Source: Micromonospora haikouensis | Lineage (GTDB): Bacteria; Actinomycetota; Actinomycetes; Mycobacteriales; Micromonosporaceae | Length of the DNA stretch: 64,000 bases | Direction of reading: 5' to 3' | Assembly (NCBI RefSeq): GCF_900091595.1 | Contig: NZ_FMCW01000001.1 | Location: 219,706 to 283,705 of the forward strand | In this document: piece after piece, positions 57,647 through 64,000 of the stretch | Numbering within the stretch: the first letter of the stretch is position 1 | Layout of the letters: the number at the start of each line of letters is the position of its first letter | The notes under the pieces: generated by a model | What the model was told of the DNA's origin: nothing | Databases searched by the model: none | Seen by the model: only the letters and a program-made list of their open reading frames with translations | Program-made: the position numbers and the translations under genes

Positions 57647-60127
57647 TCATCCGGCCGTGCCGCCGACCCGGCGCAGCAGCAGGTCCTGCAGATGGGTCGG
57701 CAGGGCCTGCTCCGCGCCGGTGCGCCGGGTCCAGGAGCCGTCGCCGTGCAGCTCGAACGCCTCCACGTCGGGGCTGAACGCGGCGGTGAGCACGTGGTCC
57801 AGCTCGGCGCGGGCCACCGGGTCGCTCACCTGCACCAGCGCCTCCACCCGGCGGTCCAGGTTGCGGTGCATCAGGTCGGCCGAGCCCATCCAGAACTCGG
57901 CGGAGCCGTTGTTGCCGAAGCGGAAGATCCGGGAGTGCTCCAGGAACCGGCCGAGGATCGAGCGGACCCGGATGTTCTCCGACAGCCCCGGCACCCCGGG
58001 GCGCAGCGTGCACATGCCCCGGATCAGCAGGTCCACGTGCACCCCGGCCCGGGACGCCCGATAGAGCGCGTCGGTGACCTCCTCGTCGACCAGCGAGTTG
58101 ACCTTGAACTGGACCAGCCCGGGCATGCCGAGCCGGACGTGGCTGATCTCCCGCTCGATCCGCTCGATGAGCCCCCGCCGGATGCCCTGCGGCGCCACCA
58201 GCAACCGCCGGTACGCGGTCTGCCGGCTGTAGCCGGTCAGCACGTTGAACAGGTCCGTCAGGTCCGCGCCGATCTCCGGGTCGGCGGTGAGCATGCCGAA
58301 GTCCTCGTACAGCCGGGCGGTCTTCGGGTGGTAGTTGCCGGTGCCGATGTGGCAGTACCGGCGGATCTGGTTGCCCTCCTGGCGCACGACCAGGGCGGTC
58401 TTGCAGTGCGTCTTGAGGCCGACCAGGCCGTAGACGACGTGGCAGCCCGCGCGCTCCAGGGTGCGCGCCCAGCCGATGTTGGCGACCTCGTCGAAGCGGG
58501 CCTTCAGCTCCACCAGCACCACCACCTGCTTGCCGGCGGCGGCGGCGTCGACCAGCGCGTCGACGATGGGGGAGTCCCCGCTGGTGCGGTAGAGGGTCTG
58601 CTTGATGGCCAGCACGTCCGGGTCGGCGGCGGCCTGCTCCACGAAGCGCTGCACGCTGGTCGCGAACGAGTGGTACGGGTGGTGCACCAGCACGTCGCCG
58701 TCGCGCAGGGTGGCGAAGACGCTGCGCGGCACCTCGCCCTCGGTGAGCCGGGGATGGGTGGCCGGCACGAACGGCGGGTCCTTCAGGTCGGGGCGGTCGG
58801 CGTCGCCGTAGAGCTGCCACAGCGCCGACAGGTCGAGCAGGCCGCGTACCCGCAGCACGTCGTGGCTGTCCATGTCCAGCTCGCGGACGAGCAGCTCCAG
58901 CATGTGGTCGGAGATCGAGGCGGCGACCTCCAGGCGCACGGGCGGGCCGAAGCGGCGGCGGGCCAGCTCCCGCTCCAGGGCCTGCAGGAGGTCCTCGTCG
59001 CGGTCCTCGTCGACCTCCACCTCGGCGTTGCGGGTGACCCGGAACAGGTGGCACTCGACGACCTGCATGCCGGAGAAGAGCTGCCCCAGGTGCACCGAGA
59101 TCAGCTCCTCGACCGGGAGCACCCGCACCCCGGGGGACTCCCGGTCGACCCGGACGAAGCGCGGCACGTTGTTCGGCACCTTGACCCGGGCGAACAGCTC
59201 CGAGCCGCCGTCGGGGTCGCGGACCGCGACGGCCAGGTTCAGTGACCGCCCGGAGATGTACGGGAACGGGTGCGCCGGGTCGACCGCGAGCGGCGTGAGC
59301 ACGGGGAAGATGTGTTCCCGGAAGTAGGTGCGCAGCCGTTCCCGCTCGGGCGCGTCCAGGTCCGTCCACCGCAGGATGCGGATGTCCTCGGCGGCGAGCT
59401 TCGGCAGCACGTCGTCGACGAAGCAGGAGGCGTGCCGGCCGACCAGCTCGGCGGTCCGCTCGCCGATCCGCTCCAGCTGGGTACGCAGCGGCAGCCGGTC
59501 CCCGCCGCGCACCGGCAGCCCGGCGGACTGGCGGCGCTTCAGGCCGGCGACCCGGACCATGTAGAACTCGTCGAGGTTGCTGGCGAAGATCGCCAGGAAC
59601 TTGGCCCGCTCCAGCAGCGGCGTGCGCGGGTCCTCGGCCAGGGCGAGCACCCTGGCGTTGAAGTCGAGCCAGGACAGCTCCCGGTTGAGGAACCGGTCCT
59701 CGGGCAGCGGCACCGGCGGCGCGGGCTCGTCGTCCGTCAGGGGGTCGACGTCGAGCACCTCCTCCAGCCCGCCGGACGCCGCCGCCCGACCCGGTGGGGC
59801 CGTCGTCGGGTCGGCGGCTTCCGGTGCGCCCAGGGCCGCCGCCCGTGCGCCCATGACCGCTGCCGGTTCGCCCCCGGTCGTTCCGGCGGGTTCGGCCGGT
59901 TCGGTCGTTCTGGCCGGTTCGGCCGCATCGGCCGCCTCCGGCGTGTCGCGTGGGCGGAACCGGCCGTCGGCGCCGCGCCGGTGGGACCCGTTGCGCCGGC
60001 TCGCCGGCTCGCCGGGCGCGGGTCGGTCGTCGGCGGGCGCGGGTCGGTCGTGGCCGGGCGCGGGGCCGTCGCCGGCGGGTCGGTGGTCGGCGGCCGGGCC
60101 GGTGGGGTGCTCGCGAGGGGTGCTCAC
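57647..60127 (-). CDS. ppk1: Polyphosphate kinase 1
   Basis: An 826-residue PPK1 (EC 2.7.4.1) making inorganic polyphosphate from ATP. Residues 1-~135 are a Pro/Ala/Asp-rich extension absent from E. coli PPK; the conserved enzyme starts at [16 protein letters not shown]. Catalytic histidine lies in [15 protein letters not shown]; the loop [17 protein letters not shown] and [13 protein letters not shown] are also present. GTG 60127 is 6 nt after CATTAT, no Shine-Dalgarno: leaderless. mutT1 follows 15 bp downstream, the order found in mycobacteria. The extension is of unknown function and low complexity. Confidence 0.94.
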   Translation of the reverse strand: MSTPREHPTGPAADHRPAGDGPAPGHDRPAPADDRPAPGEPASRRNGSHRRGADGRFRPRDTPEAADAAEPARTTEPAEPAGTTGGEPAAVMGARAAALGAPEAADPTTAPPGRAAASGGLEEVLDVDPLTDDEPAPPVPLPEDRFLNRELSWLDFNARVLALAEDPRTPLLERAKFLAIFASNLDEFYMVRVAGLKRRQSAGLPVRGGDRLPLRTQLERIGERTAELVGRHASCFVDDVLPKLAAEDIRILRWTDLDAPERERLRTYFREHIFPVLTPLAVDPAHPFPYISGRSLNLAVAVRDPDGGSELFARVKVPNNVPRFVRVDRESPGVRVLPVEELISVHLGQLFSGMQVVECHLFRVTRNAEVEVDEDRDEDLLQALERELARRRFGPPVRLEVAASISDHMLELLVRELDMDSHDVLRVRGLLDLSALWQLYGDADRPDLKDPPFVPATHPRLTEGEVPRSVFATLRDGDVLVHHPYHSFATSVQRFVEQAAADPDVLAIKQTLYRTSGDSPIVDALVDAAAAGKQVVVLVELKARFDEVANIGWARTLERAGCHVVYGLVGLKTHCKTALVVRQEGNQIRRYCHIGTGNYHPKTARLYEDFGMLTADPEIGADLTDLFNVLTGYSRQTAYRRLLVAPQGIRRGLIERIEREISHVRLGMPGLVQFKVNSLVDEEVTDALYRASRAGVHVDLLIRGMCTLRPGVPGLSENIRVRSILGRFLEHSRIFRFGNNGSAEFWMGSADLMHRNLDRRVEALVQVSDPVARAELDHVLTAAFSPDVEAFELHGDGSWTRRTGAEQALPTHLQDLLLRRVGGTAG

Positions 60128-60180
60128 CCGCTCATAATGTCCCGGAACGGGTTAACGCAAAATGAACTTGGGTGGGGAGC

Positions 60181-60378
60181 TCACGGCATCGTCGGCAACG
60201 TCACCCGGACGATCTCCCCGGCGGCGTCGGTCTCGACCCGGACCCGCTGGCCCAGCCGCAGCAGCCGCAGGCCGGAGGCGTCGAAGGCCCGCGCCGGGAA
60301 CGTCAGCTCGGTGCCGTCGTCGAGCAACAGCATGCCGCTGCGCGTCGCCGCGTCGTAGGTGGCCACGGTGCCCTGCAT
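60181..60378 (-). CDS. Small OB/cold-shock-like protein
   Basis: A 65-residue protein (MQGTVATYDAATRSGMLLLD, then LRLGQRVRVE) with the pattern of a five-stranded cold-shock-type barrel but without the RNP aromatic motifs of true Csp proteins. ATG 60378 is 6 nt after TACGGT (complement of 60385-60390), so it appears leaderless. It lies between cofC and ppk1 on the same strand, 53 bp before ppk1, and could be cotranscribed with it. Confidence 0.75.
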   Translation of the reverse strand: MQGTVATYDAATRSGMLLLDDGTELTFPARAFDASGLRLLRLGQRVRVETDAAGEIVRVTLPTMP

Positions 60379-60409
60379 GCCAGCACCGTACACCGGTGCC
60401 GGCGGGGGC

Positions 60410-61042
60410 TCAGCCCGCGCCGGTGAGGGCGGCGGTGTGCGGCCCGGGCCCGAGCCGGGCGGCGGCGGCCAGGTCGGCCGCGGTGTCGACGTCCCGACGC
60501 AGGGTGGGCCAGTCGCCGGCCAGCGGCAGCGCCCCGCCCGCCTCGTGCGCCGCGGCCGAGCCGACCCCGAACCGGGGGTCCAGCGGCACGCCGGGCGGCG
60601 CGGCGAGCAGCACCGTGCCGGTCCCCGGGGTGTCGGCCACGAACCGGCGTACCCCCGGCGGGCCGGCGGCGATCGCGCGCAGCGCGGCGGTCAGTTCGGC
60701 CGGGCGCAGCGCCGGCAGGTCCGCTGTGAGCCCGGCCACCCACCCGCCGCCGCCGGCCGCGACCGCCGCGCCGAGCCGGAAGGCCGCGTTCAGGCCGGCG
60801 TCCGGCGGGTCCGGCACGACCCGCACGCCGGCCGCGCGGACGGCCGCCGCCACGCGGGCGTCGCGGGTGACGACCACCACCCCGGCGACCGCCGGGCACG
60901 CCCGCACCGCGGCGACCGTGTCGGCCGCCAGGGCCAGCGCCAGCTCCTCGTGGGGTACGCCCGGCAGCGCCCCCCGCAGCCGGCTCTTCGCCACGCCGAG
61001 GCGCTTCACCGGCACCACCACAGTCCAGGTCCGCTGCCGCAC
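60410..61042 (-). CDS. cofC: Phosphoenolpyruvate/2-phospholactate guanylyltransferase (F420 synthesis)
   Basis: A 210-residue nucleotidyltransferase of the CofC/FbiD family (EC 2.7.7.68/2.7.7.105), which activates 2-phospholactate or phosphoenolpyruvate with GTP as the first step in coenzyme F420 assembly. N-terminal WTVVVPVKRLGVAKSRL is the GTP-binding signature; VTRDARVAAAV, GLTADLPALRP and PRFGVGSAAAH follow the family pattern. GTG 61042 has CAGGAT 6 nt upstream. It is divergent from plsC-gpsA across 123 bp. Confidence 0.88.
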   Translation of the reverse strand: MRQRTWTVVVPVKRLGVAKSRLRGALPGVPHEELALALAADTVAAVRACPAVAGVVVVTRDARVAAAVRAAGVRVVPDPPDAGLNAAFRLGAAVAAGGGGWVAGLTADLPALRPAELTAALRAIAAGPPGVRRFVADTPGTGTVLLAAPPGVPLDPRFGVGSAAAHEAGGALPLAGDWPTLRRDVDTAADLAAAARLGPGPHTAALTGAG

Positions 61043-61165
61043 GGCACAATCCTGCCAGTCACCCCGGCGGTACCCTCACTGGCCGTACCGGGGGCGAGCA
61101 GGCATGATTTCGCTGCGGGCGGCACGGGCGGGTGCGGCGTGGGGTCGGGGCTACGAGGAGGCAGG
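61043..61165. promoter_or_regulatory. Divergent promoter region cofC / plsC
   Basis: 123 bp. Minus strand: CAGGAT (complement of 61049-61054) 6 nt before the cofC GTG. Plus strand: the perfect Shine-Dalgarno AGGAGG lies 5 nt before the plsC GTG; its promoter is not clear. Confidence 0.4.
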
Positions 61166-61912
61166 GTGACGCGGCGCAGGCTGGGGTTCTGGCAACGGTT
61201 CGCCGTGGTGCTGGTCAAGCCCGTCATGACGGTCTGGACCCGGCGCACCTGGCGGGGCATGGAGCACCTGCGCCACGACGGCGGCATCATCATCGTCCCC
61301 AACCACCTCTCGCACGCCGACCCGCTGGTCTCCGCGCACTTCGTCTACGACGCCGGGCGCTGGCCGAGGTTCCTCGGCAAGGCCAGCGTCTTCCGGGTGC
61401 CGGTGGTGGGCTGGATCCTGCACCGCTGCCTCCAGATCCCCGTCGAGCGCGGCACGGTCGACGCCGTCAAGTCCCTGGACGCCCTCGTCGCCGCCCTGCG
61501 CGAGGACGGCGCGGTGGTGATCTACCCGGAGGGCACCACCACCCGGGAACCCGGCCTGTGGCCGATGAGGGGCAAGACCGGGGCCGCCCGGCTGGCGCTG
61601 GCCACCGGCGCACCGGTGATCCCGGTCGCCATGTGGGGGCCGGAGCGGCTCTTCGACCCCCGCAACAACCGGCTGGGCCTGCGGCCCCGCATCCCGGTGA
61701 CCGTCGTCGCCGGGCCGCCCGTCGACCTGAGCCGCTGGGCCGGCTCCACGCCCACCAAGGCCACCCTGGAAGAGATGACCGACACCATCATGCTGCGCCT
61801 GCGCGACCAGCTCGCCGAGATCCGGGGCGGGACGCCGCCTCCGCTGTGGGAACGACCGGCGCGGGCCGCCGGGGCCGCCCGCCCGACGCGGGGGCGGGAG
61901 GACGCGGCGTGA
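61166..61912 (+). CDS. plsC: 1-acyl-sn-glycerol-3-phosphate acyltransferase
   Basis: A 248-residue PlsC-family acyltransferase. Motif I is NHLSHAD (HX4D), motif [12 protein letters not shown], motif IV region [14 protein letters not shown]. It acylates lysophosphatidic acid in phospholipid synthesis; basic N-terminus and amphipathic helices suggest peripheral membrane location. GTG 61166 has AGGAGG upstream. Its stop overlaps gpsA (GTGA), matching the pathway: GpsA supplies glycerol-3-phosphate. Confidence 0.9.
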   Translation: MTRRRLGFWQRFAVVLVKPVMTVWTRRTWRGMEHLRHDGGIIIVPNHLSHADPLVSAHFVYDAGRWPRFLGKASVFRVPVVGWILHRCLQIPVERGTVDAVKSLDALVAALREDGAVVIYPEGTTTREPGLWPMRGKTGAARLALATGAPVIPVAMWGPERLFDPRNNRLGLRPRIPVTVVAGPPVDLSRWAGSTPTKATLEEMTDTIMLRLRDQLAEIRGGTPPPLWERPARAAGAARPTRGREDAA

Positions 61913-62916
61913 CCGGCCACGTGGCGGTGCTGGGGGCCGGGTCGTGGGGGACCGCCTTCGCCAAGATCCTTGCCGACGCCGGGCGGGACGTGACGATCTG
62001 GGCCCGGCGGCAGCCGGTGGCCGAAGCGATCCGGCTGCGCCGGCACAACCCGGAATACCTCCCCGACCTGCGGCTGCCCGACCGGGTCACCGGCACCGGC
62101 AGCGCCGCCGAGGCGATCCGGGGCGCGGAGATCGTGGTGCTCGCGGTGCCGTCGCAGACGCTGCGCGGCAACCTCGCCGAGTGGGTCGGCGACCTGCACC
62201 CGGACGCGACCCTGGTGTCCCTGATGAAGGGCATCGAGCTGGGCACCACCAAGCGGATGAGCGAGGTGATCGTGGAGACCGCCCGGGTCACCCCGGACCG
62301 GGTGGTCGTCGTCTCCGGCCCCAACCTCGCCCCCGAGATCGCCGCCGAGCAGCCCGCCGCCACCGTGGTCGCCGGCACCGACGACCGCCGCGCCCAGCTC
62401 GTCCAGGCGTCGATCCGTACGCCCTACTTCCGGCCGTACACCAACGACGACGTGATCGGCTGCGAGCTGGGCGGGGCGGTGAAGAACGTGATCGCCCTCG
62501 CGTACGGCATCGCCACCGCGATGGGCTTCGGCGACAACACCCGGGCGATGCTGATGACCCGGGGGCTCGCCGAGACCGCCCGCCTCGGGGTGGCCCTCGG
62601 CGCGGACCCGATCACCTTCGCCGGCCTGGCCGGGATGGGCGACCTCGTGGCGTCCTGCTCGTCGCCGCTGGCCCGTAACCGCACCTTCGGCGAGCACCTG
62701 GGCCGGGGCGAGACCCTGGAGCAGGCCCAGGCGGCCACCCGGCAGACCGCCGAGGGCGTGAAGAGCTGCCTGGCGATCCGGGACCTGGCCCGCGCCCACG
62801 GGGTGGAGATGCCGATCACCGAGCAGATCGAGCGGATCTGCCACGAGGGGATGGACCCCCGGCTCGCCGTCGATGCGCTGATGAGCCGCACCGCCAAGCC
62901 CGAGTCGTACGAGTGA
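61909..62916 (+). CDS. gpsA: Glycerol-3-phosphate dehydrogenase (NAD(P)+)
   Basis: A 335-residue enzyme (EC 1.1.1.94) reducing dihydroxyacetone phosphate to sn-glycerol-3-phosphate for phospholipids. Rossmann motif [19 protein letters not shown] at residue 6; catalytic Lys in [24 protein letters not shown] and [14 protein letters not shown] typical. GTG 61909 overlaps the plsC stop codon, giving translational coupling. Confidence 0.95.
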   Translation: MTGHVAVLGAGSWGTAFAKILADAGRDVTIWARRQPVAEAIRLRRHNPEYLPDLRLPDRVTGTGSAAEAIRGAEIVVLAVPSQTLRGNLAEWVGDLHPDATLVSLMKGIELGTTKRMSEVIVETARVTPDRVVVVSGPNLAPEIAAEQPAATVVAGTDDRRAQLVQASIRTPYFRPYTNDDVIGCELGGAVKNVIALAYGIATAMGFGDNTRAMLMTRGLAETARLGVALGADPITFAGLAGMGDLVASCSSPLARNRTFGEHLGRGETLEQAQAATRQTAEGVKSCLAIRDLARAHGVEMPITEQIERICHEGMDPRLAVDALMSRTAKPESYE

Positions 62917-62926
62917 GGCGGCCCGC

Positions 62927-64000
62927 GTGACGACCCCCGGCACCGACGGCGAAAGCACCGACGGCGAACGCATCGGCACCGACAGCGCCGACGGCGACGG
63001 CACCCGGTGCGTGCGGGCCGGCCTGCCCGAGCCCGCCCCGGGGCAGCCGTTCCTGCCCGGCCCGGTCTTCGCCGCGCCCTACCACCTCGACCCACGGCAG
63101 GGCCCGGCGGCGACGCCGAACGGGTACGGCCGCCCCGACAACCCGACCCGGCGGCTGCTGGAGGCGGCCATCGGCGAGCTGGAGGGCGGCGACGTGCGCG
63201 TCTTCGCCAGCGGGCAGGCGGCGATCACCGGCCTGCTGCTGGCCGTGCTGCGCCCCGGCGACACGGTGGTGCTCCCCGCCGACGGCTACTTCCCGGTGCG
63301 GGCGTTCGCCACCGACACCCTCGCCGGGATCGGCGTGCGGGTGCTGTTCGCGCCGACCGCCGGGCCGTACCCGTCGTTCGCCGGGGTGCGGCTGGTGCTG
63401 CTGGAGTCGCCGGCCAACCCCGGCCTGGACGTCGCCGACGTGCCGGCCCTGGCCGCCGCCGCGCACGCCGCCGGGGCCCTGGTGGCGGTGGACAACACCA
63501 CGGCCACCCCGCTCGGCCAGCGCCCGCTGGACCTCGGCGCCGACGTGGTCGTCGCCTCCGGCACGAAGGCCCTGACCGGCCACTCCGACCTGCTGCTCGG
63601 GTACGTGGCGACCCGTTCCGCCGGGCTGCTCGACCCGGTCACCGCCTGGCGCACCATGACCGGGGCGGTGCCGGGGGCGTTCGACGCGTGGCTGGCGCAC
63701 CGCTCCCTGGCCACGCTGGACCTGCGGCTGGCCCGGCAGAGCGCCAACGCCGAGGCGCTCGCCCGGCTGCTCGCCGGCCGCCCCGACGTCACCGGCGTGC
63801 GCTGGCCGGGGCTGCCGGGCGACCCGGCGTACGCGCTGGCGTCGGCCCAGCTGCGTCGGATGCCCGGGGTGCTGTCGTTCGACCTCGGTGACGCCGAGCG
63901 GGTGGCCCGCTTCCTCACCGCGTCCCGGCTGGTGGCCGCCGCCACGTCGTTCGGCGGGCTGCACACCACCGCCGACCGGCGGGCGCAGTGGGGCGACGAC
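62927..64000 (+). CDS. Cystathionine gamma-lyase/synthase-like PLP enzyme (truncated by window edge)
   Basis: The frame is open from GTG 62927 to the window end (358 codons, no stop). It is a Cys/Met-metabolism PLP-dependent enzyme: FASGQAAITGLLLAVLRPGD near residue 95, VAVDNTTATPLGQRPLDLGA and the PLP lysine in ASGTKALTGHSDLLLG. The first ~30 residues are an Asp/Gly/Thr-rich non-conserved stretch with near-repeats (TDGES, TDGER). Family members act on cystathionine or related thioethers. It follows gpsA by 10 bp and probably belongs to the plsC-gpsA operon. Confidence 0.87.
   Translation, partial: MTTPGTDGESTDGERIGTDSADGDGTRCVRAGLPEPAPGQPFLPGPVFAAPYHLDPRQGPAATPNGYGRPDNPTRRLLEAAIGELEGGDVRVFASGQAAITGLLLAVLRPGDTVVLPADGYFPVRAFATDTLAGIGVRVLFAPTAGPYPSFAGVRLVLLESPANPGLDVADVPALAAAAHAAGALVAVDNTTATPLGQRPLDLGADVVVASGTKALTGHSDLLLGYVATRSAGLLDPVTAWRTMTGAVPGAFDAWLAHRSLATLDLRLARQSANAEALARLLAGRPDVTGVRWPGLPGDPAYALASAQLRRMPGVLSFDLGDAERVARFLTASRLVAAATSFGGLHTTADRRAQWGDD

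Overview
The window is high-GC, gene-dense actinobacterial chromosome with many GTG starts and 4-bp ATGA/GTGA overlaps. Protein content (NdgR-IlvBNC-LeuCD set, CimA, FbiD/CofC for F420, MutT1 next to polyphosphate kinase, HU with a KAT-rich tail, CE3-CBM2 enzyme) fits the Micromonosporaceae, most likely Micromonospora or a close relative. I see no phage, integrative element, CRISPR array, transposase gene or secondary-metabolite cluster. It reads as core chromosome carrying small dispersed palindromic repeats.

Layout. 1-6285: a truncated metallophosphoesterase, a secreted sugar dehydrogenase lipoprotein, a D-2-hydroxyacid dehydrogenase, a PH-domain membrane protein and a PAS-GGDEF-EAL protein. 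6289-13432: a LacI-controlled locus with an ABC importer (binding protein plus two permeases, no ATPase) and a GH2 beta-mannosidase; three related palindromes look like its operators. 13586-17826: a Tat-exported FAD oxidoreductase, then an ArsR-SulP pair with a clear operator. 18390-37258: the branched-chain amino acid (BCAA) block with ilvD, a second GGDEF-EAL gene, ilvB-ilvN-ilvC, serA, leuB, ilvE and cimA, interrupted by apbE-like, phosphatase, PRC-barrel and ahpC-ahpD genes. leuC-leuD and their IclR-type regulator ndgR lie apart at 50.7-53.5 kb. 37265-49747: an exonuclease/endonuclease/phosphatase protein, a secreted protein, a MoxR-DUF58-VWA-protease operon, arfB, a CE3-CBM2 enzyme, a methyltransferase, a predicted 3-methyladenine DNA glycosylase, a membrane protein and a fumarylacetoacetase-fold hydrolase. 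49874-50548: tRNA-Gln and two tRNA-Glu copies. 53674-64000: HU, a membrane phosphodiesterase-like protein, mutT1-ppk, a small beta-barrel-like protein, cofC, and plsC-gpsA-PLP enzyme (truncated).

Regulation is unusually legible. ilvB and cimA each have a short leader peptide followed by a hairpin and then a T-tract terminator, the layout of ribosome-mediated attenuation; the cimA peptide carries Val-Val-Ile-Ile. ndgR and leuC diverge from only 37 bp, and both appear leaderless. About twenty first genes or leader peptides have an xAxxxT hexamer 6-8 nt before the start codon, indicating widespread leaderless transcription.

The most unusual structure is a roughly 48-bp double-palindrome (two GGGGCCCC cores around a TTAACGC-type centre) present four times. 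Each copy directly follows a stop codon and has the same orientation relative to that gene. In one copy the stop codon overlaps the element itself. Several other long perfect inverted repeats (up to 23-bp arms) sit in gene-free gaps.
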